Notes: generated by a model not told the origin, from the sequence alone. A stretch of DNA of 64,000 nt from an uncultured Bacteroidales bacterium (GCA_903959905.1 CAJBYO010000054.1:23077-87076); one strand, 5' to 3'; shown: positions 1-9,904, counted from the first letter of the stretch. A program made the numbers and translations.

Positions 1-1530
1 GGCACGCTTGCGCGCAGCATCAATGGCGAGTTCCAGGAGGTTTCCATCTCCTGTTTCAGCTGATTTTGTCAGTGCCTCCAGGGCCGCTGCGACTTCGTCA
101 TTGTTGCGGTTGGCCCGTAACTGGTTTAATCTCAATACCTGCGATTCACGAACTGCTGCATTGTCGACATTAAGAATCTCAATCGGATCCTCCTTGTCAA
201 GCCTGTTGAGATTGACCCCGATGATTTTATCCTTCCCGGTGTCGATCCTTGCCTGCTTGCGCGCGGAGGCCTCTTCAATACGCATTTTCGGGATTCCGGT
301 TTCAATGGCTTTTGCCATGCCTCCGAGCCTCTCCACCTCCTCGATGAGTTCCCACGCTTTGTGAGCAATGTCGTGTGTTAACTGTTCCACATAAAAGGAA
401 CCTGCCCAGGGGTCCACCGACCGGCAGATCTGGGTCTCCTCCTGCAGGAAGATCTGGGTATTCCGGGCAATGCGTGCTGAAAAATCAGTAGGCAGGGCGA
501 TGGCTTCATCCAGGGCATTGGTGTGAAGCGACTGGGTGTGCCCGAGTGCGGCTGCCAGTGCTTCAACACAGGTCCGTGCTACGTTGTTGAATGGATCCTG
601 TTCTGTGAGGCTCCACCCCGAGGTCTGCGTATGTGTGCGCAGCGCCATTGATTTCGGGTTCTTCGGGTTGAACTGCTTTACAATCTTTGCCCAGAGCAGC
701 CTTGCTGCACGCATCTTGGCTATCTCCATGAAATGGTGCATCCCGGCGCCCCAAAAGAATGAAAGCCGCGGGGCAAAAGTATCAATGTCCATCCCTGTGT
801 TGATCCCGGCGCGGAGGTATTCAAGCCCGTCGGCAAGGGTATATGCGAGTTCAATCTCAGCCGTTGCCCCTGCCTCCTGCATGTGATATCCGCTGATGGA
901 GATCGAATTGAATTTGGGCATGTTCTTCGACGTGTATTCAAAGATGTCGGCAATGATCTTCATGGAGGGGGTGGGAGGGTAGATGTAGGTGTTGCGTACC
1001 ATGAACTCTTTCAGGATATCGTTCTGGATGGTCCCTGTGAGCTTTGCCATCGGCACTCCCTGTTCTTCGGCAGCCACAATGTAAAAGGCAAGTATCGGCA
1101 GCACGGCACCGTTCATCGTCATGGAAACCGACATGATGTCGAGCGGGATCTGGTCAAAGAGGATCTTCATGTCGAGGATGGAATCAATGGCCACGCCTGC
1201 TTTCCCAACATCGCCAACAACCCGTTCATGATCAGAATCATATCCCCTGTGCGTTGCCAGGTCGAAAGCCACAGAGAGGCCTTTCTGGCCTGCTTTGAGG
1301 TTCCTGCGGTAAAAGGCATTTGATTCTTCAGCCGTGGAAAACCCTGCGTACTGGCGGATGGTCCATGGATTCATGACATACATGGTGGAATAGGGCCCCC
1401 TCAGGAATGGGGGTAAGCCGGCAGCATAGTTGAGGTGTTCCATCTCAGTATTGGCAGGTTTGTCTCTGCCTGCACTGGAACCGGTTGCATTTTTTGCTGT
1501 CAGTTCAACATTTTTAAAATCTGGTCTCAT
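1..1530 (-). CDS. mutB: Methylmalonyl-CoA mutase large (catalytic) subunit, partial at window edge
   Basis: Adenosylcobalamin-dependent isomerase interconverting succinyl-CoA and (R)-methylmalonyl-CoA in the propionate pathway, in the cytoplasm. The reading frame starts at an ATG complementary to 1528-1530 and stays open to base 1, giving 510 codons. Family-typical segments are visible at RGPYSTMY (residues 44-51) and [18 protein letters not shown] (59-76), followed by [18 protein letters not shown]. The C-terminal cobalamin-binding domain with its DxHxxG motif, roughly 200 residues in this family, lies beyond the window and cannot be checked. The gene begins 22 bases after the preceding outer-membrane gene, so it is probably the third gene of a mutA-barrel-mutB transcript. 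Identification is firm; only completeness is unknown. Confidence 0.95.
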   Translation of the reverse strand, partial: MRPDFKNVELTAKNATGSSAGRDKPANTEMEHLNYAAGLPPFLRGPYSTMYVMNPWTIRQYAGFSTAEESNAFYRRNLKAGQKGLSVAFDLATHRGYDSDHERVVGDVGKAGVAIDSILDMKILFDQIPLDIMSVSMTMNGAVLPILAFYIVAAEEQGVPMAKLTGTIQNDILKEFMVRNTYIYPPTPSMKIIADIFEYTSKNMPKFNSISISGYHMQEAGATAEIELAYTLADGLEYLRAGINTGMDIDTFAPRLSFFWGAGMHHFMEIAKMRAARLLWAKIVKQFNPKNPKSMALRTHTQTSGWSLTEQDPFNNVARTCVEALAAALGHTQSLHTNALDEAIALPTDFSARIARNTQIFLQEETQICRSVDPWAGSFYVEQLTHDIAHKAWELIEEVERLGGMAKAIETGIPKMRIEEASARKQARIDTGKDKIIGVNLNRLDKEDPIEILNVDNAAVRESQVLRLNQLRANRNNDEVAAALEALTKSAETGDGNLLELAIDAARKRA

Positions 1531-1552
1531 CGTCTGTTCAGTAAGTGTAGTG

Positions 1553-2410
1553 TTATAATGAAATCCCGAATGTAAAGAATATACTTTGGGATTGCGGGTT
1601 GGTAATTACGGAAACCTGCACAGGCAGGGCATACTTGTCGGTAATCTGAATCTCTTTGGTTGCGGTGATCCCGATGTTCGTCACGCCGGCATAAGGTCCG
1701 TACCATGAACTTCCGAACGGAATGCCGCCAATGAAAGGCTTCAGCCCGATCCTGACCTTCGTCAGGTTTATTTTATATGCCAGCTCAAAGTAGGTTGAGA
1801 AATTATTTTTAGTTCCTTTGCCATAGGTCCCTGTTGAGTCTTTGTTCTTGTCATCACCATAAAACAAGGTGCTGGCAAGTACCTGCATCGGGAACGATTC
1901 AGGGCCCTGGAATGAGAGGCACCCCTCAAACGTATGGCCGGTTGTGGCATTCCGGTAATTGAAGTACCGGTTCCCGGTGTTGGGGTTCAGTCCGTTTACA
2001 ATGAAATAGTCAAAAACCATGGCTGTAAACCACTTATAGGTGTAGGTTACAAAAAGATCGGTTTCCATATAGGCTCCTTCGTTCACTATTGTGGTGTCGT
2101 TAATTTTTGTATCATGCCCGGTAAAGGCATAGGTACCCCAGGCGCCGATGTTAAAACCGTTCCACGACAGCGACAGGTTGGGTTGAATGGCCGGTGAATT
2201 ACCGAAATCCATACCACGCCAGATGTAGCGGCTCATGATATCGGCACCAAGATTGACGGTTAAGCCATTTCTGTTATCTTCCTGCGCAATTTCCTCCAGA
2301 ACTTTTTCCTCCTGGGCATAAAGAGCCTGACAGGCAAAAATCAGGAATAAACAGAACAACACAGAAATTAACCTCTGAAAAACCGATGATATGTGGAGCC
2401 GGCAGGTCAT
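1553..2410 (-). CDS. Predicted outer-membrane beta-barrel protein inside the mutase operon
   Basis: 285 residues with a signal peptide (hydrophobic 12-30, likely cleavage after ALYA at 32). The mature part is rich in alternating hydrophobic/polar strands with aromatic girdle residues, for example [20 protein letters not shown] near the start, and ends in a strand-like IFFTFGISL. The early SRYIWRG-type segment resembles the opening of TorF-like putative porins, but I cannot assign a substrate. Its ATG overlaps the stop of the small-subunit gene by four bases (2407-2410), which suggests translational coupling, and the large-subunit gene follows after 22 bases. An outer-membrane protein between two subunits of a cytoplasmic enzyme is unusual; a role in substrate uptake or product export would be inference only. 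Confidence 0.7.
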   Translation of the reverse strand: MTCRLHISSVFQRLISVLFCLFLIFACQALYAQEEKVLEEIAQEDNRNGLTVNLGADIMSRYIWRGMDFGNSPAIQPNLSLSWNGFNIGAWGTYAFTGHDTKINDTTIVNEGAYMETDLFVTYTYKWFTAMVFDYFIVNGLNPNTGNRYFNYRNATTGHTFEGCLSFQGPESFPMQVLASTLFYGDDKNKDSTGTYGKGTKNNFSTYFELAYKINLTKVRIGLKPFIGGIPFGSSWYGPYAGVTNIGITATKEIQITDKYALPVQVSVITNPQSQSIFFTFGISL

Positions 2411-4290
2411 TTTATTCCAAGTTTATGTTGGTATTCCTTCAGTGTATCAAGCAGATTACAACGCATGTGGATAAAATCATCAATGCCTGCTGCTTTGAAC
2501 GGCTCAACATAATCCTTTAAAAATCCGGCAACAACAACGGTTGCCTGACTACCCGACGATTTGATGCTTCCGGCAATTTCAGGTACAATAGCAGGGTATT
2601 CTTCATCGGAACTGCAAATGACCACAATTTCAGCCCCTGAAGAAAGAAATGCCTGCACACCCTCCCCGGCAGTTTGAAATCCAGGATTGTCAATGATTTC
2701 ATATCCTGCACAGCCAAAGAAATTGGCAGCAAAGCCGGCCCGGGCCCTGAGCATGGCCAGGTTCCCCATCGTAAACAGGAACACCGACGGGCGTTTGTTG
2801 CCCTGGTTCACAAACTGCTCGGTTGCGAGCCTGATCTCCTCAAAACCCGCGGTAATACGGAATGGCTGAAGCTTAACCCCTTCAGAAAACCCTGCTTCAA
2901 CAATGTCTTTGGAAGTATGGATTGACGCATACATGGTCTCCAGCGGGTTCGGGTACTGGTTGGTGCCAAGCATGATCATTTTCCGGTTGGCAATGTCAAG
3001 GACCTTCTGGTTTTTGCTGCGCTCAATTTCGCCCCGGATGAAGCCTGACCCGATACATTCAAGCATTCCTCCTTTTGATTCAATGTCCCTGAACAGGTCC
3101 CATGCATGACTGGCAATGGAATACGTCAGATTTTCAATGTAGTAGGAGCCTGCAGCCGGGTCGCTGACCTGGTCTAAGTATGATTCCTCTTTCAGCACAA
3201 GTTGCTGGTTCCTCGCAATCCTGCGTGAAATTTCGTCCGGCTCCCGGAAGGAGATATCAAAAGGAAGGGTCGTCACTGAATCGGAATTACCGAGAACAGC
3301 TGCCATGCTTTCGGTGGTGGTGCGAAGCATATTCACATAGGGATCGTAGATGGATTTGTTCCACAAAGCGGTGGTGGAATGTATGAACAAACTGAACGAT
3401 TTTTCATCCTTTGCCCGGAATTGTTCAATCATCCTGCTCCATAAAATGCGCGCAGCGCGAAGTTTGGCAATCTCCATAAAATAATTCGGCCCTACACCCA
3501 GGGAAAATTGCACATATGGGGCTATGTCATCAACCGAAATTCCTTTGTCGGTCAGGCACGACAGGTACTCGCAGGCAGAGGCAAGGCTGAATGCAAGTTC
3601 CTGCACAAGCGAGGATCCCGCATCCTGGAAATAGTGGCCATTTACCGTGATGATCTTAAAGCCAGGAAGATGCTGCCGGGCAATGTTTAACAGGTAAGCG
3701 GCCTCATCCATGTTGTTTTCCCAGCTGATATAGAGATTGCCATGAAGCAGCAGGTAACTCAGTGGGTCGAAGTTTACCGACCCTTTAATTTTGCTGCCTC
3801 CCGTTTCTCTTTGGGTCAGCTCATAAACCAGGAACTCCAGGACCAGCGGATAAGATGCAGCGGAGGTAAAGTTAACAGCGGTCTGATGCAGGTCAATCCC
3901 GGCAAGCAGCTCACCCATTAGCTGGCGGGAAGTCACAAGGTTTGCGTTCAGGCCAAGGGCTGTTGCGCCTTTTGCAACAGCATCTGTCGCAAGGGTATTG
4001 ATCACGGGGATGTTGACTGAATCGATGTCCTGTCTTACCTTCCATTCATTGGTTTGATACAGGGATTCAGAGGTGTTCAAAGTGCCGGAATGAGGAGATC
4101 CTGCGAATTCAAGCCCGTCAAGGTCTTCCGCACGGTAATATGGCTTTACCTCAAATCCCTCATCGGTTTTCCAGAAGAGTTTTTTATGATAATCAGCACC
4201 CTTCAGATCGGCGATGATCTTCTCCTCCCACGCCTCGGTGGATACCGGTGGAAACTCTGAAAATAATTTGGTTGGTTTGATATGATCCAT
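2407..4290 (-). CDS. mutA: Methylmalonyl-CoA mutase small subunit
   Basis: 627 residues, the usual size of the non-catalytic subunit of heterodimeric methylmalonyl-CoA mutases (Propionibacterium/Porphyromonas type). It shares the TIM-barrel-like N-terminal part and a degenerate C-terminal cobalamin-type domain: I see no DxHxxG motif in the region RAGFAANFFGCAGYEI and after, as expected for the small subunit, which does not bind the cofactor. It is the first gene of the minus-strand operon and stands 111 bases from the divergent gene at 4402. The stop overlaps the start of the barrel gene by four bases. Together with the large subunit it would supply the succinate-propionate branch. Confidence 0.93.
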   Translation of the reverse strand: MDHIKPTKLFSEFPPVSTEAWEEKIIADLKGADYHKKLFWKTDEGFEVKPYYRAEDLDGLEFAGSPHSGTLNTSESLYQTNEWKVRQDIDSVNIPVINTLATDAVAKGATALGLNANLVTSRQLMGELLAGIDLHQTAVNFTSAASYPLVLEFLVYELTQRETGGSKIKGSVNFDPLSYLLLHGNLYISWENNMDEAAYLLNIARQHLPGFKIITVNGHYFQDAGSSLVQELAFSLASACEYLSCLTDKGISVDDIAPYVQFSLGVGPNYFMEIAKLRAARILWSRMIEQFRAKDEKSFSLFIHSTTALWNKSIYDPYVNMLRTTTESMAAVLGNSDSVTTLPFDISFREPDEISRRIARNQQLVLKEESYLDQVSDPAAGSYYIENLTYSIASHAWDLFRDIESKGGMLECIGSGFIRGEIERSKNQKVLDIANRKMIMLGTNQYPNPLETMYASIHTSKDIVEAGFSEGVKLQPFRITAGFEEIRLATEQFVNQGNKRPSVFLFTMGNLAMLRARAGFAANFFGCAGYEIIDNPGFQTAGEGVQAFLSSGAEIVVICSSDEEYPAIVPEIAGSIKSSGSQATVVVAGFLKDYVEPFKAAGIDDFIHMRCNLLDTLKEYQHKLGIK

Positions 4291-4359
4291 GTCTGGTTAG
4301 TTGAATTTGTAGCTGGTGTATTGAACCGGGAATCAAATGTCCTTTTTCCCTCTCTTGTC

Positions 4360-4388
4360 TTGCAAAATTAAAGAAAATCATAACTTTA
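4360..4388 (+). promoter_or_regulatory. Candidate Bacteroidota promoter for the TIGR01777 gene
   Basis: A TTG at 4360-4362 and TAACTTTA at 4381-4388 are separated by 18 bases, close to the -33 TTTG / -7 TAnnTTTG arrangement of Bacteroidota vegetative promoters. The last base of the -7 box differs from consensus. The resulting leader before the ATG at 4402 would be under 10 bases. Confidence 0.4.
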
Positions 4389-4401
4389 CGCAAAAAAAGG
4401 T

Positions 4402-5259
4402 ATGATTGTTGGAATAAGCGGGTCAACAGGTTTTGTGGGGCAGTCAATCGTTAACAGGATGAGGGGGCTGGAATGGACGGTCAGGGAAATCAACCGTGCC
4501 GCTTTTGCATTGAACGACGATGATTTCCTTGCCCGGGAGATAGAAGGAGCAGATGTTGTGATCAACCTGGCAGGCGCCCCCGTTTCAAAAAAGTGGAGCG
4601 GTACCTATAAAAATGAAATACTTGCGAGCCGTATCGATACCACCCGGAAAATAACTGATGCAATTTCCCGGGCTGTAAAAAAGTCTGCTGTTTTTATCTC
4701 TGCCTCTGCCATAGGCATTTACGACTCCATAAATTCGCATACTGAATCAAGCAGGGCTTATTCCGGTTCTTTCCTTGCCGAAGTTTGTCAGCGATGGGAG
4801 CAAACGGCCATGGAGGCTGATGCATCCACCCGGGTGGTGATCCTTCGTCTTGGTGTGGTCCTCGGTCGAAACGGAGGTGCGCTTGCAAAAATGCACCTGC
4901 CATTCAGCATCGGCCTGGGTGGAAAAATCGGAAGCGGGAATCAGGCCATGTCGTTTATCCATTTAACTGACCTGGTTGATGCTGTGATATTTACCATTGA
5001 AAACACCTCTGTCAAAGGTATTGTCAACGGGGTGTCGCCTTATCCAACAACAAATGCTGAATTTACGGAGGTACTGGCGAAGTCGCTCGGGCAACCTGCC
5101 TGGTTCACCGTTCCGGAGTTTGCCCTGAAAATGGCTTTTGGAGAAGCGTCCGTTATTATGCTGGAAGGCCAGCGCGTGCTCCCCGAAAAACTGTTGAAGG
5201 AAGGGTTTCGATTCCGTTACCCCACTGTGCAGAATGCCCTGGTGCAGATCTACGGCTGA
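4402..5259 (+). CDS. TIGR01777-family NAD(P)-dependent epimerase/SDR protein (YfcH-like)
   Basis: 285-residue extended short-chain dehydrogenase-like protein with an N-terminal nucleotide-binding motif GISGSTGFVGQ (residues 4-14) and the family signatures VINLAGAPVSKKW and ASRIDTTRKI. The family (E. coli YfcH, also annotated as SulA-like or epimerase) has no firmly established substrate, so no reaction is assigned. The length is slightly below the usual 295-300 residues. It is divergent from the mutase operon and convergent with the downstream peptidase gene, with the two 3' ends overlapping by 10 bases (5250-5259), so no independent terminator fits between them. Confidence 0.85.
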   Translation: MIVGISGSTGFVGQSIVNRMRGLEWTVREINRAAFALNDDDFLAREIEGADVVINLAGAPVSKKWSGTYKNEILASRIDTTRKITDAISRAVKKSAVFISASAIGIYDSINSHTESSRAYSGSFLAEVCQRWEQTAMEADASTRVVILRLGVVLGRNGGALAKMHLPFSIGLGGKIGSGNQAMSFIHLTDLVDAVIFTIENTSVKGIVNGVSPYPTTNAEFTEVLAKSLGQPAWFTVPEFALKMAFGEASVIMLEGQRVLPEKLLKEGFRFRYPTVQNALVQIYG

Positions 5260-7415
5260 ACGACCGTCATCTCGCTTACAAGCCGCCTGCAGCCGGCTAC
5301 TTTATCAATTACAAACAGGCAGTACCTGATGTCCAGTGAAATGTTGCGGCATTGCGACGGATCATACCTGAGGTCGCTCAAGGTGCCTTCCCAGTTGCGG
5401 TCGAAGTTAATACCGATGAGTTGGCCCTGTGCATTCAGCACCGGGCTGCCCGAATTACCTCCGGTGGTATGGTTGGTAGCAATGAAGGCCACATGAACAG
5501 TGCCGTCGCGGTCGGCGTAAGGGCCGTAGTCCTTCTCACTGAATAACTTTTTCAGCCGGGGGTCAACCTTGTAATCGTAAATTTCAGGGTCTTCCTTTTG
5601 CATCACGCCCGAAAGGGTCGTAAAATAACTGTATTTCACCCCATCGGCCGGGAGATAATCGTCAACTTTTCCATAGGCCACCCTCAGGGTAGAGTTGGCA
5701 TCCGGGTAGAAAATTTTCCTGCTTTGCATTTCCATCATGCCTGCCATATAGATCCTTTGCAAACTGTCAATCCTCCCGCCAATCATAGTCATTTCAGGGG
5801 CAATATCTTTATCATTCCTTCCGTAAATGCTTGTCATCAAAAGGAAAGCCGGGTCGTTTTCAAGCTTTTTGACCCGGGAGGCTTTATAGTTGGAAAGGAA
5901 GTTCATCAACCGGGCAGAATCAGCGAACACAGAGGCTGAAAACAATCCAGAGGAATAAGACTCAAAATTTCCCTTGTCTGATTTTTCAATTACGGTAAAA
6001 ATATCCGGGAGGGATGCTTTTTCCATCTTGTTTTGCATCTCCGTCAACATCGCTGTCATGATCTTCTGATCAAGAGAAGCATTGTAATTGGCAAAGAAAT
6101 CGGTGGTTGCCCTTTTAAGACCTTCAACAGCCGTTGCGATGTCTTTTTCCGGGGTCTCTTTTTTTCTGCTGATCTTCACCAGATTGCGGAAACCTGCAGC
6201 AAACTTCACAATTTCAATTCCCTGCCCTGCCTCACTGATATAAATGTAGGCACGATCAAGGGGAAGATATTGCTGGTAGGCTGTTTTAAATGCCGGGAGC
6301 AGGTTGCCGTATTTTGAGGAGCGTTCCGAGGTGGAGTCAGCCCATTTTTGGAACTGCTGTTCAAACTGCTCTTTTTCGGCAACAGCCCCGATCCGCCTGA
6401 TCCCGCGCGATTCACCGATCATTTTTTTCCAGTAGTTGGCAACACCGTTGGCTTTGGCAGTGTATTGAATGCGGACCAGGCGGTTCTCAGCCATGGCACT
6501 GTTCATCATGTCGAGCCGCTTCTGGCGGATGGCGATCCTGAGTGGGTTTTCCTGGTTGGCCGTGAGGTCAACTCCATAGGATGTCAGGTATTCACGGGTG
6601 CTTCCCGGGTAACCGAAAACAAAGGTGAAGTCGTTTTTCTCGTATCCTTTTAAGGAAACCGGAAGGTGATTTTTGGGTTTATAGGGTACATTCTCCTTCG
6701 AATAAGCCGCAGGGTCATTCTCTTTACTGGCATAAATCCTGAAGACGGAGAAATCGCCGGTATGCCTGGGCCACATCCAGTTGTCGGTATCGCCGCCGAA
6801 TTTTCCGATGCTTGATGGCGGCGCGCCAACAAGCCGTACATCTTTGAATACCTCGTTCACCATGAGGTAATACTGGTTGCCGTAGTAAAAGGGCCTGATC
6901 TTCGCATCAAAATGTGTTCCCTTCATGGCTTCCTTCTCAATTTTTTCGGCATTCTGTTTGATAACCTGGTTGCGCTGAAACTGATTCATGTTCTCGCTGA
7001 CACCTTCCATCATCCTGGTAGTAACATCCTCCATGCGCACAAGCAGGGTAACGCTGACGCCCGGGCAGGGAAGTTCCTCTTCAAAGGTCTGTGCCCAGAA
7101 TCCATCCGTGATATAATCATGCTGCAGCGAACTCTGGCGCTGGATCGCACCAAGTCCGCAGTGATGGTTGGTAAGAATCAGCCCCTGTGCAGAAACGATC
7201 TCGGCCGTGCATCCTCCTCCAAACTGAACAATGGCATCTTTCAGGCTTGAATGATTCACACTGTAAATATCCTCGGCGCTGAGTTTCAGCCCCAGGTCCT
7301 GCATGCGTTTCATGTTTAGCTGTTCGAGGAGCATGGGGATCCACATGCCTTCTTCTGCCATGGAAATGCATCTAAGCAGGATGATAGCAATAATCAACAG
7401 GCTGGTTCTTTTCAT
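5250..7415 (-). CDS. dpp11: S46-family dipeptidyl-peptidase, DPP11-like (Asp/Glu-specific)
   Basis: 721-residue secreted serine peptidase with a signal peptide (residues 1-20, cleavage near SMA). The chymotrypsin-like triad can be read: His85 in LTNHHCG, a candidate Asp221 in HTGDFSVFR, and Ser655 in GGNSGSPV. Residue 673, in NFDRNWEG, is Arg. In the characterised Porphyromonas gingivalis enzymes this position is Arg in DPP11 (specific for acidic P1 residues) and Gly in DPP7 (hydrophobic P1), and both Ser655 and Arg673 fall on the same numbers here. Specificity for Asp/Glu dipeptides is therefore predicted. The enzyme acts in the periplasm on oligopeptides, which fits peptide fermentation. 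Its start overlaps the trmB stop by four bases. Confidence 0.93.
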   Translation of the reverse strand: MKRTSLLIIAIILLRCISMAEEGMWIPMLLEQLNMKRMQDLGLKLSAEDIYSVNHSSLKDAIVQFGGGCTAEIVSAQGLILTNHHCGLGAIQRQSSLQHDYITDGFWAQTFEEELPCPGVSVTLLVRMEDVTTRMMEGVSENMNQFQRNQVIKQNAEKIEKEAMKGTHFDAKIRPFYYGNQYYLMVNEVFKDVRLVGAPPSSIGKFGGDTDNWMWPRHTGDFSVFRIYASKENDPAAYSKENVPYKPKNHLPVSLKGYEKNDFTFVFGYPGSTREYLTSYGVDLTANQENPLRIAIRQKRLDMMNSAMAENRLVRIQYTAKANGVANYWKKMIGESRGIRRIGAVAEKEQFEQQFQKWADSTSERSSKYGNLLPAFKTAYQQYLPLDRAYIYISEAGQGIEIVKFAAGFRNLVKISRKKETPEKDIATAVEGLKRATTDFFANYNASLDQKIMTAMLTEMQNKMEKASLPDIFTVIEKSDKGNFESYSSGLFSASVFADSARLMNFLSNYKASRVKKLENDPAFLLMTSIYGRNDKDIAPEMTMIGGRIDSLQRIYMAGMMEMQSRKIFYPDANSTLRVAYGKVDDYLPADGVKYSYFTTLSGVMQKEDPEIYDYKVDPRLKKLFSEKDYGPYADRDGTVHVAFIATNHTTGGNSGSPVLNAQGQLIGINFDRNWEGTLSDLRYDPSQCRNISLDIRYCLFVIDKVAGCRRLVSEMTVVQP

Positions 7416-8077
7416 TTTGTGCTGAGTTGATAGCGTAAGTAACAGATCTTTTTACCGATGCCAAGCCAACGGTTTTCGTAATAAGTTTGAATGGATACCG
7501 CATCTTCCGTGTTGCCGGAATTGTAAAGGTCGTCTGTTGAATATAAAAGCTGATGGCCTTGTTCTCTGATGACATCCAGGGTGTAATTGAAGAAAAACGG
7601 GTCGTCTGTTTTCAGGTGGATGATCCCTTCGGGGCCCAGGATGTTCCTGAACTTGGCTAAAAAAACCGGGGAGGTCAGCCTCAAACGCTCTTTGCCTAAC
7701 TGGGGGTCGGGAAATGTGATCCAGATTTCAGAGATTTCAGACGGGGCGAAGATCTGTTCAACATGATCAATCATGGCCCTTACAAAGCCGACATTTTTCA
7801 TCCCGCACTCTGAAACGGTTTTGCTGCCCCTCCACAACCTGGCACCTTTCCAGTCAATGCCCACATAGTTTTTATCGTGGTATCTGTCGGCAAGACCAAC
7901 TGTGTATTCCCCCTTGCCGCATCCCAGTTCAACGATGATCGGATGATCATTTCCGAAAAACTGCTCATGCCATTTGCCCCGGAGCGCAAATCCGGTAAAA
8001 AGATCATTGTAAGCAGGCTGTAAAAGATGGGGAAAGGTGAGGTTTTCCTGGAAATGGATCAGTTTCTTTTTCGCCAC
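7412..8077 (-). CDS. trmB: tRNA (guanine-N7)-methyltransferase
   Basis: 221-residue SAM-dependent methyltransferase that makes m7G46 in tRNA. The SAM-binding motif VELGCGKGEYTVGLA lies at residues 49-63, GIDWKGARLWR follows at 73-83, and the substrate-side motif ITFPDPQLGKERLRL at 120-134 corresponds to the PDPWxKxRHxKRR region of the family, though less basic than usual. Length is normal. It sits 8 bases after the HU/SPOR gene and overlaps the peptidase gene by four bases (7412-7415), so the three genes are probably one transcript although their functions are unrelated. Confidence 0.92.
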   Translation of the reverse strand: MAKKKLIHFQENLTFPHLLQPAYNDLFTGFALRGKWHEQFFGNDHPIIVELGCGKGEYTVGLADRYHDKNYVGIDWKGARLWRGSKTVSECGMKNVGFVRAMIDHVEQIFAPSEISEIWITFPDPQLGKERLRLTSPVFLAKFRNILGPEGIIHLKTDDPFFFNYTLDVIREQGHQLLYSTDDLYNSGNTEDAVSIQTYYENRWLGIGKKICYLRYQLSTK

Positions 8078-8085
8078 GAAGAAGT

Positions 8086-9057
8086 TTATTTTGCAAGGAT
8101 CCAGGCACCGCTGATATCCGTGGAATTTGCAGTTGCCAGCAACTGCCTTGCATCAGCCCTGTTGGAGCATGTGCCGATGGTTACGCGGTAAAGACCGGTT
8201 TTTGACTGGTCAAAAATGGAAGCGGTGACCCCTTTTTGCTTCAGTTCGGAAATAAGCTTTTCTGCATTCTCCTGCATCCTGAATGCGCCGACAATGACTG
8301 CAAATGGATCGTCCTGACGCATGGCTGCAGGTGTTTCGGCTACCGGTGCTTTGATTGCAGGGATGACAATGGTCGGTTTCAGCCGAATGGGAGCATCTTT
8401 TTTAACAACCAGCGAGGCTGCGGAGTACCTGGTGAAGGCTGAAGTCAGGATCCCGGCATTGCTGGCAAAATTGGCAGAGATTTTATCATATTGGGTGACA
8501 CCGATAACGGTTGCAATTCCAATGGGAAGTGCAATAACGGCAGCCCATTTAAGTGAACGCGGCAGGATGAATCTTTTACCGGAATGCTTGTTTTCATTCA
8601 CGGAATTGGCCCACTCAGGCTGCAATGCGCCGGAACTCCTGATCACTGGGGGCGAAATGAACGGGGCAAGCCCGAACGCATCGGCGAGCAGGTTGGCATG
8701 TTCATCCTGTTCAAAATGAATGATTCCTTCTGTACCCGGGTAAAGCAGTCCGATCAGCGGCAAAACAACAGATTTGCCTGCTCTCAATGCAAAACGGCAT
8801 TCATCCGCGAATTCTTCGATCATCCTGCAGGCATCGGAATAAGATAATCCTGACGAGGCTGCAACCTCATTGGCAAGCAGTCCGTCATTCTGTTTCAGGT
8901 TGATATTGAACAGCAGTTTTTTTGAAGGGGGATGGAAGGTGTGGTGCACCGGGTCAATCCGGGCGGGTGCATAATTGCCGATAAATCCGCCGAAACCCGG
9001 GATGATCACGCAGTTGTGCAGGGAAAGTAATTCGGCGATGCTGTTTCGGATATCCAT
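8086..9057 (-). CDS. HU-CCDC81 and SPOR domain protein
   Basis: 323 residues. The N-terminal 1-140 carries two compact domains of the CCDC81-like HU type seen in Bacteroidota (VIIPGFGGFIGNY at 18-30; KSVVLPLIGLLYPG at 95-108). A single transmembrane helix spans about 170-189. The C-terminal 250-323 is a SPOR domain (DPFAVIVGAF ... GLYRVTIGTC), which in general binds denuded septal peptidoglycan. Topology would place the HU-like part in the cytoplasm and SPOR in the periplasm, linking an intracellular HU-like module to division-site cell wall. The precise role is unknown. It lies between trmB and kdsB on the same strand. Confidence 0.85.
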   Translation of the reverse strand: MDIRNSIAELLSLHNCVIIPGFGGFIGNYAPARIDPVHHTFHPPSKKLLFNINLKQNDGLLANEVAASSGLSYSDACRMIEEFADECRFALRAGKSVVLPLIGLLYPGTEGIIHFEQDEHANLLADAFGLAPFISPPVIRSSGALQPEWANSVNENKHSGKRFILPRSLKWAAVIALPIGIATVIGVTQYDKISANFASNAGILTSAFTRYSAASLVVKKDAPIRLKPTIVIPAIKAPVAETPAAMRQDDPFAVIVGAFRMQENAEKLISELKQKGVTASIFDQSKTGLYRVTIGTCSNRADARQLLATANSTDISGAWILAK

Positions 9058-9094
9058 TTTGAGGTGCTCAATTTCTGACTGCTAAGATACGGGA

Positions 9095-9856
9095 TTATTG
9101 GTGAAAGGTTCCGTTTCTGTTAGTAATTTTTAACAAATCTGCAGGTGAGTCAATGGCAATACTTTCGTATTCTGTAATTTGTGTTTTGATTTTGTAACCA
9201 TTGTCGAGCCAGCGAAGCTGCTCCAGCGATTCCGCCTGCTCAATGGCAGATACCGGCAGGCCGACGATTCGCTTCAACGTTGAAGTTTCATATCCGTAAA
9301 TACCGATGTGCCTGAAAAATGTTGCAGCCATCAGCCACTCTTTCTGCTCCATCCCCCTGATAAAAGGGATGACAGCCCGGCTGAAAAGCAGTGCATTACC
9401 GTTCTTGTCAACCACCACCTTGACCACATTGGGGCTGGTTAAATCTTCCGGCGATCCGATTTTTTTTATGAGGGTGGCAAGCAGGGTACCAGGGTCGCTG
9501 AAACATGCTGCCACCTGACTGATCTGTTCCGGGTTGATATAGGGTTCATCGCCCTGGATGTTGATCACATGGTCGTAATTTTCCCCTTCCTGGTGGAGTT
9601 TGTCTGCAACCTCGCAGCAGCGTTCAGTTCCGCTGTTGTGGTGCGCCCCGGTCATCACCACATTTCCGCCAAAAAGCCTCACATGGTTGAAAATGGCATC
9701 ATGGTCGGTTGCAACAACCACTTTTTCAAGGCTGGCACATTTGGCTGATTGCTCATAAACACGCTGTATCATTGACTTTCCGTCAATAATCACCAGCGGC
9801 TTCCCCGGGAAACGCGTGGAGGCATATCTGGCAGGAATGACACCAAGAATACTCAT
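9095..9856 (-). CDS. kdsB: 3-deoxy-manno-octulosonate cytidylyltransferase (CMP-Kdo synthetase)
   Basis: 253 residues, normal for KdsB, which activates Kdo with CTP for lipopolysaccharide inner core synthesis in the cytoplasm. The nucleotide-binding N-terminus reads PARYASTRFPGKPL (residues 8-21), and INIQGDEPYI and LLFSRAVIPF are further family segments. It is flanked on the same strand by a deoxynucleoside kinase (48 bases upstream) and the HU/SPOR gene (37 bases downstream). Its presence shows a Kdo-containing LPS, consistent with LptE elsewhere in the window. Confidence 0.95.
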   Translation of the reverse strand: MSILGVIPARYASTRFPGKPLVIIDGKSMIQRVYEQSAKCASLEKVVVATDHDAIFNHVRLFGGNVVMTGAHHNSGTERCCEVADKLHQEGENYDHVINIQGDEPYINPEQISQVAACFSDPGTLLATLIKKIGSPEDLTSPNVVKVVVDKNGNALLFSRAVIPFIRGMEQKEWLMAATFFRHIGIYGYETSTLKRIVGLPVSAIEQAESLEQLRWLDNGYKIKTQITEYESIAIDSPADLLKITNRNGTFHQ

Positions 9857-9904
9857 GTACGTTTTATTAATCCTGCATTTACCTGCACGATTCGGGGGCC
9901 TGGA

